Shown piece after piece: positions 1-8,200 of a DNA stretch of 17,060 bases. Positions within the stretch are counted from its first letter, which is position 1, and every line of letters starts with the position of its first letter. A program made the translations under genes and the position numbers. The notes beneath the pieces are model-generated. The model made no database searches. It saw nothing but the letters and a program-made list of their open reading frames with translations, and was not told the origin of the DNA. Origin of the DNA: Clostridia bacterium. Its GTDB lineage: Bacteria; Bacillota_A; Clostridia; Christensenellales; Aristaeellaceae. The stretch is taken from NCBI GenBank assembly GCA_017620455.1, contig JAFZQK010000015.1:1-17060 (forward strand), read 5' to 3'.

Positions 1-743
1 AAATCGACTATGCCGAGGCCCATAACGTGCCCCTCAAAATCAACCGGCAGACCAACTATTCCAAGGACAAGAATCTGTGGCATCTTTCCCACGAGGGCCT
101 GGACCTGGAGGACACCGGAAACGAACCCCAGTATGAGAAGCCCGGCTTCCTGGAAATGAGCGTGTCCCCCTTGGACGCGCCGGACGAGCCTACCTACATC
201 ACGCTCGATTTCGACCAGGGCAAGCCGGTGAAGCTGAACGATGAAGCCATGAGCGCCAAGGAAATCATCCTAAAGCTCAACGAATTGGGCGGCAAGAACG
301 GCATAGGCCTCTTGGATATCGTGGAAAATCGGCTGGTGGGCATGAAGTGCCGGGGCGTGTACGAAACCCCGGGCGGCACCATCCTGTATAAAGCCCACGA
401 ATACCTGGAGAGCGTGTGCCTGGACAAAATGACCATGCACGAAAAGCAGAAGCTGAGCATCACCTTCGCGGAGCTGGTGTACAACGGCCAGTGGTTCACC
501 CCCCTGCGGGAGGCCCTGAGCGCCTTCGTGGACAAGACCCAGGAAACTGTTACCGGCCAGGTGAAGCTGAAGCTGTACAAGGGCAACATCATCAAGGCCG
601 GCGTGTGGAGCCCCTATTCCCTCTACAGCGAAGAGATCGCCACCTTCGGGGAATCCGATTACAACCAGGCGGATGCCGCGGGCTTCATCAACCTGTACGG
701 GCTGCCCATCAAGGTGCAGGCCCTGGTGAACGGGAAAAAATAA
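1..743 (+). CDS. argG: Argininosuccinate synthase, C-terminal part (5' end outside window)
   Basis: ArgG joins citrulline and aspartate with ATP to make argininosuccinate, the penultimate step of arginine synthesis in the cytoplasm. The reading frame is open from base 3 with no start in context, so the gene is cut by the window edge; about 247 of roughly 400 residues are present. Family signatures are clear: the NLWHLSHEG segment near the beginning, [14 protein letters not shown] in the middle, and [12 protein letters not shown] after it, followed by the helical C-terminal tail that mediates tetramer formation in the family. A GTG at 27 is only an internal codon. The frame ends in TAA at 741-743, and the first hairpin of the 757-1056 element starts within 20 bases. 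No partner arginine gene such as argH follows; the next genes are on the other strand and unrelated. The call is very secure. Confidence 0.96.
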   Translation, partial: IDYAEAHNVPLKINRQTNYSKDKNLWHLSHEGLDLEDTGNEPQYEKPGFLEMSVSPLDAPDEPTYITLDFDQGKPVKLNDEAMSAKEIILKLNELGGKNGIGLLDIVENRLVGMKCRGVYETPGGTILYKAHEYLESVCLDKMTMHEKQKLSITFAELVYNGQWFTPLREALSAFVDKTQETVTGQVKLKLYKGNIIKAGVWSPYSLYSEEIATFGESDYNQADAAGFINLYGLPIKVQALVNGKK

Positions 744-756
744 CAAACGGAAACAG

Positions 757-1056
757 AATGCCGCCGGAATCATCCGGCGGCACAGGGTGTCGACAAAATC
801 GACACCCTGCCATCGAAAGCCAGCTAAAGCAGTCTTTCGATGTGCACATCAATTTATTGTAAAAAGGCATTTCCGGGCAAGAATGCCCGGAAACGCTCTT
901 TTTACGGCCATAAATTGATAGAGGAAGCGGTATGACCGCTCCTCGGACCGGCAAAGCCGGTCCTGCGGAATAGAAATCGAAGGGCTGCGGCCCTTCGATG
1001 CATCCCATGGGGTACTTTGTTGACAGTCTGTGCCGTCGGAATCATCCGGCGGCATT
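757..1056. repeat. 300-bp hairpin-rich element with 41-bp imperfect terminal inverted repeats (MITE-like)
   Basis: The left end (757-797) and the reverse complement of the right end (1016-1056) match at 33 of 41 positions. Each end contains a palindrome of the form gccgccgga-atca-tccggcggc. Between them are consecutive stem-loops: 783-809 (perfect 11-bp stem, loop caaaa), 811-842 (9-bp stem), a three-tier hairpin 848-919 (stems of 10, 8 and 10 bp), 921-944, 945-963 (8-bp stem) and 976-999. No convincing protein is encoded and I see no clear target-site duplication. It could be a non-autonomous mobile element, a structured RNA, or both; the first hairpin may also help end argG transcription although it lacks a T-tract. 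Confidence 0.7.
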
Positions 1057-1224
1057 AATTGGTCCAAATTGAAAAAAGGAGAGCGCGCCGCGTTCGGTGT
1101 GCTCTCCTGAGACACATGGCAGCGCGTTGGCTGTGCCGGATTCGGCTGCCGGCGGCGCGCTCCCTGTCCCGGTATCAGGATGCCCGGGTGGAGACGGAAA
1201 AATCATGGAAAAAAATGAGAAAAG
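1057..1224. other. Intergenic stretch, no gene seen
   Basis: This completes the 744-1402 gap between argG and tgt. It holds one stem-loop at about 1078-1106 (ggagagc paired with gctctcc) and a GC-rich stretch without a convincing ribosome binding site followed by a conserved-looking frame. The short open frames on both strands here have low-complexity, arginine/proline-rich translations typical of GC-rich noncoding DNA. Confidence 0.5.
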
Positions 1225-1272
1225 GCGGGGGAGGACCGTTCTTTGGATCCCAAAGAACGGTCCTTCCCCCGC
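1225..1272. repeat. Large stem-loop, possible member of a dispersed hairpin family
   Basis: The arms gcggggg-aggaccgttctttgg and their complement pair over about 22 bp with one bulged base and a 3-base loop centred on atc at 1247-1249. The form GGACC-(variable)-TTTG...CAAA-(variable)-GGTCC is also seen in the hairpin at 1349-1392. It is followed by a C-rich run rather than a T-tract, so a simple intrinsic terminator role is not supported on either strand. Confidence 0.6.
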
Positions 1273-1330
1273 ACCCCCTCTCCAAGAAAGGCAACTGAGG
1301 GGGAAGTGAAAAAATAGGTTTTCCCCAGCC

Positions 1331-1398
1331 GGTTTTCTCGGAGGGAGTCTGGGGGGACCACTCTTTTGACTCAAAAGAGTGGTCCCCCCCAGTCTCGA
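1331..1398. repeat. Dispersed stem-loop repeat, copy A (also likely 3' end of the tgt transcript)
   Basis: A ggttttc-cggaggga-gtc-gggg leader precedes a near-perfect hairpin at 1349-1392 with arms ctggggggaccactctttt and their complement around a gactc loop. It lies 10 bases beyond the tgt stop codon, so it is well placed to end or protect the tgt mRNA on the minus strand, though a T-tract is missing. The leader and the CTTTTGAC-CAAAAG core recur at 3341-3394 with a different stem sequence. Confidence 0.6.
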
Positions 1399-1402
1399 TC
1401 TC

Positions 1403-3275
<1,873 letters not shown>

Positions 3276-3340
3276 GTTCTCCCTCTTTTGCTTCACGGGC
3301 AAACCCGCTGATCAGTGATGATTTATTTTCTTCCCGAAGT

Positions 3341-3394
3341 GGTTTTCGGGAGGGGTCCGGGGAACCTGCTTTTGACGCAAAAGCGAGTTTCCCG
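3341..3394. repeat. Dispersed stem-loop repeat, copy B
   Basis: The ggttttc-gggaggg-tcc-gggg leader matches copy A at 1331-1356. The hairpin core CTTTTGACGCAAAAG matches copy A's loop region, while the outer stem differs and pairs imperfectly here. An additional 7-bp stem formed by cccgaa/ttcggg lies at about 3333-3350. The repeat lies between the methyltransferase stop (3406) and the pseudouridine synthase start (3275), so it could act as an intra-operon processing or attenuation site. Confidence 0.55.
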
Positions 3395-3405
3395 GCATTA
3401 TCCAG

Positions 3406-4263
3406 TCACGCTCCGGTCCACCGGCCCGTGGCCCCGCAGGGCAGCACCCCGCCGGAGCGGACGGGCAGGCACAGCTCCCGGCTGTCAATGCGCCCGCCCC
3501 GCCGGGCGCAGACGGTTTTTTCCAGGATGTTCCGAAGCACGGCGGGCTGGAAGCCGGTGGTGTAGCTGTTGATGAAAAAGAACAGGGGATCGTCGGACAG
3601 CACCTGGGCGCAGGTGTCCGCCAGGCCGTACAGCTCGTTTTCCAGCTTCCATACCTCGCCCCCGGGCCCCCGGCCATAGCTGGGCGGGTCCATCACCACG
3701 CCGTCGTACCGGCTGCCCCGGCGGATCTCCCGGCGGACGAAGGCCAGCGCGTCCTCCACGATGAAGCGGAAGGACGTTTCGGGCAGGCGGGAAAGCTCGC
3801 GGTTTTCCTTGGCCCAGAGCACCATGCCCTTGGCGGCGTCCACGTGGGTGACGTGGGCCCCCGCCGCGGCGCAGGCCAGGGAAGCGCCGCCGGTGTAGGC
3901 GAAGAGATTGAGCACCCTCGCGCCGGGCCGCGCTTTGAGCAGGGCGGCCATGGCGTCCCAGTTGGCGGCCTGCTCCGGGAACAGGCCGGTGTGCTTGAAG
4001 CCGGTGGGCCGCACGTAGAAGGAAAGCGCGCCGTAGCGGACGGTCCATCTGTCCGGCAGCGTTTTTTTGAATTCCCACGCACCGCCGCCCCGGTCGCTGC
4101 GGATATAATGGGCGTGGGCGTCCCGCCACAGCGCCTCGTCCGCCCGTGGCCAGATCACCTGGGGATCCGGCCGGGCCAGGATGTACTCCCCCCAGCGTTC
4201 CAGCTTTTCGCCGCCGCCGGTATCCAGCACCTCGTAATCCTTCCATCCATCGGCCAGAAACAT
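3406..4263 (-). CDS. Class I SAM-dependent methyltransferase, RlmI/RlmKL-type fold, probable RNA methylase
   Basis: The 285-residue protein has a Rossmann methyltransferase core. SAM-binding motif I is VLNLFAYTGGAS (117-128), the acidic loop after strand 2 is VDAAKG (141-146), and motif IV is MDPPSYGRGP (191-200); the DPPSY form is typical of base-methylating enzymes related to RlmI and the RlmK half of RlmKL. TGFKHTGLFPEQ (87-98) just before motif I also fits that group. The first 85 residues lack a recognisable PUA or THUMP domain, so the RNA target is unknown. The ATG at 4263 is preceded by GGGAGGAG with good spacing. A TTGTAA-17-TATAAT promoter lies about 110 bases upstream (4377-4405), leaving a GC-rich leader. 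Neighbours downstream are RNA-modification genes, which supports an RNA substrate by inference only. Confidence 0.85.
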   Translation of the reverse strand: MFLADGWKDYEVLDTGGGEKLERWGEYILARPDPQVIWPRADEALWRDAHAHYIRSDRGGGAWEFKKTLPDRWTVRYGALSFYVRPTGFKHTGLFPEQAANWDAMAALLKARPGARVLNLFAYTGGASLACAAAGAHVTHVDAAKGMVLWAKENRELSRLPETSFRFIVEDALAFVRREIRRGSRYDGVVMDPPSYGRGPGGEVWKLENELYGLADTCAQVLSDDPLFFFINSYTTGFQPAVLRNILEKTVCARRGGRIDSRELCLPVRSGGVLPCGATGRWTGA

Positions 4264-4376
4264 GGCACAGCTCCTCCCGCGCGCTTCATGGACATAAACC
4301 CGCTAAAAACTGTCGGCGTCTTTCCCTTCGGGGGCCGCCGACCCGGCCGACGGCCCTGCGGGCCCGCCGCCAACTC

Positions 4377-4405
4377 ATTATAACATGCAAAAACCCGCCT
4401 TACAA
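4377..4405 (-). promoter_or_regulatory. Sigma-A-type promoter of the methyltransferase gene
   Basis: On the minus strand a TTGTAA -35 (4400-4405) and a perfect TATAAT -10 (4377-4382) are separated by 17 bp. The -35 hexamer lies inside the loop of the terminator of the upstream lipoprotein gene. Confidence 0.75.
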
Positions 4406-4417
4406 GCGCAGGGCGGG
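4389..4417 (-). terminator. Intrinsic terminator of the lipoprotein gene
   Basis: On the minus strand a cccgcc/ggcggg stem (4394-4399 with 4412-4417) with a 12-base loop is followed directly by TTTTT. It begins about 23 bases after the lipoprotein stop codon. Confidence 0.8.
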
Positions 4418-4439
4418 AAAAAACGGAGCGATCCGGAGC

Positions 4440-5273
4440 TTACGGGGAAACGGAAATACGGCCCTGGGCGTCCTGCACGCGGGTCAGGGGCGTCACGGCG
4501 GTGAGCAGCGCCGCGATCTCCAGGGTGTCCGGGTCGGGCAGATGCTCCGCGCCGTCCGATTCGTATTCGATCACGTCCAGGCCGTCCGGGGAGATCCAGC
4601 CCGCGGCCACCAGGTATTTGCCGTGGTCCTCCAGGCCGTCCAGTCCCGCGGTGAGGATCATGGCGGCGTCGGTGAAATACAGCTTCCCGTCCCGCACCGA
4701 AAAGGAGAACAATTCGTGCCCGGTGGTTTCGCCGTTCAGGGTATCGGTGAATTCCGCGCTGCCGGCGGACAAGCTTTCCGCCGCGTCGTAAGCGCGTACC
4801 CGGACGAACCGGCCGCCGCCGGTGACATCGTAATCGCCCATGAGCTGATGATCCTGGGGCGTTTCATCCGCGGGGTCCGGGGTGGCGGAGAGGAGGGAGG
4901 GATCGCTTTTATACAGGTCCATGGCGGTGGATTCGTAGGTGTGGTCGCCCGTTTCCCGAACGGAAAAAGCCCAGCGGCCGTCCCCGGCCTTCGCTTCCGC
5001 GGTCTGGGCGTCCCGGGCGAACTGGGAAAGCACCTGGAAGGGGATCAGGCAGGCCGCGTCGCCGCCGGCCTGGGCGGACACCCGGTCGGCTTCCGTCCGA
5101 TAGGGGGAAAGCAGCTTTTCCACGGCCTGGGCGGCGGGGCCGGCCGGCGCGGCCGTGGGCGCCGCGGTGGGCAATGCTTCGGCCGGCGCGTCGGCGCTTT
5201 TTTCCCGGTCTCCGCAGCCGCACAGCAAAACCAGCGTCATGATCAGCAGGCAGCATAAAACCCGCTTGCGCAT
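4440..5273 (-). CDS. Putative lipoprotein of unknown function
   Basis: The 277-residue product begins with a lipoprotein signal: basic MRKR, a hydrophobic stretch, and a lipobox LCGC with the modified cysteine expected at C20. A disordered Ala/Pro/Thr-rich linker follows (about 21-48), which fits a membrane-anchored extracytoplasmic protein. The rest (about 49-277) looks like a soluble beta-rich domain, with alternating segments such as GRWAFSVRETGDHTYEST and DGKLYFTDAAMI; I do not recognise the family. The ATG at 5273 is chosen over an in-frame start at 5375 because it carries the signal peptide, has a GGGAGGTG site about 8 bases upstream, and lies downstream of a good promoter at 5320-5348. 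The gene stands alone with its own promoter and terminator, so its context says little about its job. Confidence 0.85.
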   Translation of the reverse strand: MRKRVLCCLLIMTLVLLCGCGDREKSADAPAEALPTAAPTAAPAGPAAQAVEKLLSPYRTEADRVSAQAGGDAACLIPFQVLSQFARDAQTAEAKAGDGRWAFSVRETGDHTYESTAMDLYKSDPSLLSATPDPADETPQDHQLMGDYDVTGGGRFVRVRAYDAAESLSAGSAEFTDTLNGETTGHELFSFSVRDGKLYFTDAAMILTAGLDGLEDHGKYLVAAGWISPDGLDVIEYESDGAEHLPDPDTLEIAALLTAVTPLTRVQDAQGRISVSP

Positions 5274-5319
5274 ATTCCAGGCACCTCCCGTCGGGCAGAT
5301 CCGGCATATTTTCCCTTTG

Positions 5320-5348
5320 ATTATAGCATGTATGCGGGGAATATACAA
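5320..5348 (-). promoter_or_regulatory. Sigma-A-type promoter of the lipoprotein gene
   Basis: Minus strand TTGTAT (-35, 5343-5348), 17-bp spacer, perfect TATAAT (-10, 5320-5325), about 45 bases before the chosen ATG. It faces away from the promoter at 5384-5413. Confidence 0.75.
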
Positions 5349-5383
5349 GCGCGGCCCGTCGACGGCCTTCGGCACGGGCCGCC

Positions 5384-5413
5384 TTGACGGGACGGGGGAA
5401 AGCGCGGTATACT
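5384..5413 (+). promoter_or_regulatory. Promoter of the small-protein/cyclase operon
   Basis: TTGACG (5384-5389), an 18-bp spacer, and TATACT (5408-5413) lie about 28 bases before the ATG at 5442. A possible stem at 5352-5379 (ggcccgt/acgggcc) separates it from the divergent lipoprotein promoter. Confidence 0.65.
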
Positions 5414-5441
5414 AGGAAAAAAGCGACGGGAAGGGATCGGA

Positions 5442-5654
5442 ATGCCTCTGTTCTCACGCAAGCCCCCGCGCCTCCCTTACGATCCGGAGACGGAGCAGCC
5501 CGCAGTGCGCAAAAGCATCTGCACCGGGGAAATGACGGCGGGGTTCCTGAACAAAAAAACGGGAAAATTCCGGGAATTGATGCTGGTGGACGATCGGGGC
5601 CTGGAGGAATTCCGCCGGGCGGCGGGCGCGGAGGAGATCCGCGTGATTTACTGA
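5442..5654 (+). CDS. Conserved small protein of unknown function (70 aa)
   Basis: This frame has a GGAAGGGAT site about 8 bases before its ATG and a promoter in the right place, and it ends 14 bases before the cyclase gene, so it is a real gene and not a chance frame. The product is soluble and charged, with the recognisable blocks YDPETEQPAVRKSICTGE, TAGF and TGKFRELMLV; it may form a small beta-rich fold. From memory, 70-residue proteins with the same YDPE...R-SICTGE...AGF...GKFEEVML pattern are widespread in Clostridia, without a function known to me; database names for them may be unreliable. It has no signal peptide, membrane segment or cysteine pair. Co-transcription with the cyclase is inferred from spacing. 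Confidence 0.8.
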   Translation: MPLFSRKPPRLPYDPETEQPAVRKSICTGEMTAGFLNKKTGKFRELMLVDDRGLEEFRRAAGAEEIRVIY

Positions 5655-5668
5655 CGGGAGAGCATACC

Positions 5669-6253
5669 ATGATTTACGATATCACCCAGGAGGTGTTTTC
5701 CTGCCGCGTTTTCCCGGGGGACCCTGCGCCGGAAAAGCGGCGGATCATGAGCATTCGGGAAGGCGGCGCGTGCAACCTGACCGCCTTTTCCATGTGCGCC
5801 CACAACGGCACCCACGTGGACGCGCCTTTCCATTTTGTGGACGGCGGAAAAACCGTGGATCAAATGGGCCTGATGCCCTACGTGGGGCCGTGTCTGCTGA
5901 CGCGCCACAGCGGGAACGTGACGGCGGCGGACGCCGCCCGCATGCTGGACCGCGCCCGGGCCGCGGGCGCGGAAAAACGGCTGCTCATCGCGGGGCGGGC
6001 CACGGTGACGGCGGAGGCAGCCCGGGTGTTCGCCGAAGGCGGGCTGTGGCTGCTGGGCAACGAAAGCCAGACCGTGGGGCCCGAGGACGCGCCCCGGGAG
6101 GTGCACCTGATCCTGCTGGGGGCGGAGGTGACGCTGCTGGAGGGGATCGTGCTGGCGGGGGTGCCGGAGGGACGGTACTTCCTCAGCGCCGCGCCGCTGA
6201 ACCTGGGCGGCTGCGATGGGGCGCCCTGCCGCGCGTACCTGATGACGGAATGA
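5669..6253 (+). CDS. Cyclase family protein (kynurenine-formamidase-like metal hydrolase)
   Basis: The 194-residue product matches the metal-dependent cyclase/formamidase fold (PF04199), whose members hydrolyse N-formylkynurenine, isatin or related amides, or act on polyketides. The diagnostic metal-binding segment is HNGTHVDAPFHF near residue 50, with the two His and Asp that bind the metal in the family. WLLGNESQTVGPED near 130 corresponds to the second conserved region. It starts like many family members (MIYDITQEV...FPGDP). The ATG at 5669 has GGGAG about 10 bases upstream and no better alternative; the frame is open further upstream only because the DNA is GC-rich. It is slightly shorter than typical 200-220-residue relatives. 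No tryptophan or kynurenine genes are nearby, so the substrate is open. A hairpin terminator follows at 6267. Confidence 0.9.
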   Translation: MIYDITQEVFSCRVFPGDPAPEKRRIMSIREGGACNLTAFSMCAHNGTHVDAPFHFVDGGKTVDQMGLMPYVGPCLLTRHSGNVTAADAARMLDRARAAGAEKRLLIAGRATVTAEAARVFAEGGLWLLGNESQTVGPEDAPREVHLILLGAEVTLLEGIVLAGVPEGRYFLSAAPLNLGGCDGAPCRAYLMTE

Positions 6254-6266
6254 TCCGTTACAATCA

Positions 6267-6297
6267 AAAACCGCAAGGGAAAAGCCCTTGCGGTTTT
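6267..6297. terminator. Bidirectional intrinsic terminator
   Basis: A perfect 13-bp stem, aaaaccgcaaggg (6267-6279) with cccttgcggtttt (6285-6297), has its own A- and T-runs at the ends, so it can terminate both the + strand cyclase operon and the minus strand ABC operon, which converge here with 54 bases between stop codons. Confidence 0.9.
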
Positions 6298-6307
6298 GCT
6301 TTGCCGT

Positions 6308-7078
6308 TTACAGCTGTTTTCTGTTGAAGATGGGGATGCCTGCGGCGAAGCAGGCCGCCGCCGTGGCCGCGGCGACGAGGAGGGGCGCGGTATAGGCGCC
6401 GGTTTCCGCCGTGCCGTAGATCAGGGCGGTTCCGTCCATGAGCCGGGTGGGCAGGTACTTTCCCGCAGCAGGCAGCATGCCCAGCAGCACGCACAGCAGC
6501 ACCACGCCGCCCACGCCCGCCAGCACGCCGGTGTTCGCCCTGGCCATGACGGAGAACAGGACCGTCAGCGCCAGCACCCACACCCCGAACGCCCACCAGC
6601 ACACCGTGGAAAAAGCCAGATGCTGCGCCGCGGAATTATCCCAGTAATAGGCGCTGTAGCCCCAGGTGATGCCGGCGCACAGCCAGTAGCACGCCGTCCA
6701 CAGCGCCAGCAGCACGGCGGCTTTGGCGATCACCACCGTGGGGCGCTCCAGGCCTTTGGTGAGGGACAGCACCAGCGTGCCCGTCTGGTATTCCCGGGTG
6801 AAGACGCCGCTTTCCAGCAGCACGAAGGCGATCAGGGCCATGGGGATGTTCTTGAAGAACTGCGCCCAGGCGTCCAGGGCGGTGACGGTGACGGGGGAAA
6901 CGGTCATGCCGATTTGCGTCATGGAATCCGCCAGCATTTCCATCAGCCGGGGGGTCAGCTTGGCGACGGCGGGGTTCATGATGCCGAACAGGATGAACAG
7001 GATCCCCAGGATTATAAGCCGGCCGGAACGCACCTGCTCCATAAGCTCCTTTCTGATGAAGGCGTTCAGGGCTTTCAT
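6308..7078 (-). CDS. ABC-2 type transporter permease
   Basis: The 256-residue membrane protein has six predicted membrane segments (about 20-35, 72-90, 114-138, 152-177, 182-203 and 228-250), the layout of an ABC-2 permease used for export. REYQTGTLVLSLTKGLERPTVVIAK-like sequence between segments 2 and 3 (about 95-119) matches the cytoplasmic coupling region seen in YxlG and NosY-type permeases. Its ATG (7078-7076) overlaps the ATPase stop in an ATGA tetramer, which implies translational coupling and a one-to-one complex. It is the last gene of the five-gene minus-strand operon, ending 11 bases before the shared terminator. The exported substrate cannot be read from the sequence; relatives handle antimicrobial peptides, antibiotics or unknown compounds. 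Confidence 0.9.
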   Translation of the reverse strand: MKALNAFIRKELMEQVRSGRLIILGILFILFGIMNPAVAKLTPRLMEMLADSMTQIGMTVSPVTVTALDAWAQFFKNIPMALIAFVLLESGVFTREYQTGTLVLSLTKGLERPTVVIAKAAVLLALWTACYWLCAGITWGYSAYYWDNSAAQHLAFSTVCWWAFGVWVLALTVLFSVMARANTGVLAGVGGVVLLCVLLGMLPAAGKYLPTRLMDGTALIYGTAETGAYTAPLLVAAATAAACFAAGIPIFNRKQL

Positions 7079-7974
7079 TTCTCCACCACCTCCATGAACA
7101 GGCTTTCCAGGGACGGCTCCGCCCGCTCGAATCTGAGGGGCGGGATATCCCGGTCCGCCAGGAAGCGCAGGACCTCCGCGGCGGGGCAGTCCTTTCCCCG
7201 AAAGGAAAGCTGGTTTTTCCCGGTCTGCCGCAGGGCGGGGAAGGCCGTTTGCAGGGCCTGCATCCCCGTTTCGTTTTCCGTTTCCACCAGGTATTCTTCG
7301 CTGCGGTACCGGGTCCTGATTTCATGAAGCGGCCCCTGGATCTTGGCCGTGCCCTGGTCCAGGAACGCCACGAACGTGCAGATGCGCTCCACGTCGGACA
7401 GGATGTGGGTGGAAAACAGCACCGTGGTCTGCTCCCGCACGGTGAGAAGCAGATCCAGAATCTCCTTACGGCCCACGGGGTCCAGGGCGGAGGTGGGCTC
7501 GTCGCAGATGAGCAGCTTCGGGCGGTTCAGCAGGGCCTGGGCGATGCCCAGCCGCTGCTTCATGCCCCGGGAATAGCCCCTGATCCGGTGCTTTTCGTTC
7601 TGCAGGCCCACCAGCGCCAGCAGCTCCCGGCTGCGCCGGTCGCAGTCCGCCTTCGCCATGCCGCTGATCTCGCCGCAGAAGCGCAGGTATTCCGCCGCGG
7701 TCATGAACGGATAGAATTCCGGCACGTCCGGCAGGTAGCCGATCCAGCGGTTGGTGGCGGTCTGCCCGTAAAGGACCTTTTCGCCGTTCACCGAGATTTC
7801 GCCGCCGTCGGCCTTCAGCAGGCCCAGGACGGTCTTCATGGTGGTGGTTTTCCCGGCGCCGTTTTTGCCCAGAAAGCCGAATACGCTGTGCTCCGGCACG
7901 GCGAGGTCCAGCCCGCGGAGCACCTCCTTGCTGCCGAAACGCTTGCGCAATCCGGTGATGCGCAGCATGTCCAT
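7075..7974 (-). CDS. ABC transporter ATP-binding protein (YxlF-like)
   Basis: The 299-residue ATPase powers the permease encoded just downstream. Walker A is GKNGAGKT (36-43), the ABC signature YSRGMKQ is at 134-140, Walker B is LLICDEP (154-160) with D158 and E159, and the switch histidine is H190 in FSTHIL. The Q-loop region reads GYLPDVPEFYPF (79-90), the form typical of this export-type family. A C-terminal extension of about 80 residues after the NBD fits the same family. Two adjacent ATGs are possible: 7977 overlaps the previous stop as ATGA, while 7974 sits at the better distance (7 bases) from AGGAGG, so 7974 is chosen; the difference is one residue. The longer open frame to 8052 is a shadow of the PLDc_N gene. 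Confidence 0.95.
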   Translation of the reverse strand: MDMLRITGLRKRFGSKEVLRGLDLAVPEHSVFGFLGKNGAGKTTTMKTVLGLLKADGGEISVNGEKVLYGQTATNRWIGYLPDVPEFYPFMTAAEYLRFCGEISGMAKADCDRRSRELLALVGLQNEKHRIRGYSRGMKQRLGIAQALLNRPKLLICDEPTSALDPVGRKEILDLLLTVREQTTVLFSTHILSDVERICTFVAFLDQGTAKIQGPLHEIRTRYRSEEYLVETENETGMQALQTAFPALRQTGKNQLSFRGKDCPAAEVLRFLADRDIPPLRFERAEPSLESLFMEVVEK

Positions 7975-8177
7975 CATGCGTCCTCCTTGCCCAGCAGGAA
8001 GTAAAGGATCGGCCCGATGAAGCCCATCAGCACGATGACCACGGCCAGCCACAGCCCGCGATTTCCGCGCTTATAGGTGTCGTGGGTGAGGATGTGGTGC
8101 AGCGCGTAGCCCAGCAGCGCCAGCTGCGCGGCGGCCAGGGGGATCAGAAACGGCAGGTATTCGCTGATATTTTCCAT
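7974..8177 (-). CDS. PLDc_N-domain small membrane protein (YxlE-like)
   Basis: This 67-residue protein has two membrane segments (about 8-28 and 43-62) joined by a polar, basic loop. The second segment, LWLAVVIVLMGFIGPILYFLLG, is the hallmark of the PLDc_N domain (PF13396), a short membrane module found alone or at the start of cardiolipin synthases. It has an AAGGAGG site 9 bases before the ATG and starts 23 bases after the hydrolase stop; its TGA overlaps the ATPase start. A PLDc_N protein directly before an ABC ATPase and permease matches yxlE-yxlF-yxlG of the Bacillus subtilis sigY operon, where YxlE takes part in negative control of the system. A similar regulatory or assembly role is an inference. 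Confidence 0.88.
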   Translation of the reverse strand: MENISEYLPFLIPLAAAQLALLGYALHHILTHDTYKRGNRGLWLAVVIVLMGFIGPILYFLLGKEDA

Positions 8178-8200
8178 GGTGCAAAGCCTCCTTTTTCGGT

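Noticed and set aside
761..782. Simple intrinsic terminator for argG
   Set aside because: The stem is strong but has no T-tract, and it is part of the inverted repeat end of a larger element.
757..1056. Short hairpin-rich region as a CRISPR array
   Set aside because: The stems differ from one another and there is no regular repeat/spacer period.
1042..1374. Small open frames on both strands in the argG-tgt gap
   Set aside because: They run through the hairpin repeats and have arginine/proline-rich translations without ribosome binding sites.
744..1402. Riboswitch such as preQ1 upstream of tgt
   Set aside because: tgt is on the minus strand, so this region is downstream of it; the 13 bases before tgt are too short for a riboswitch.
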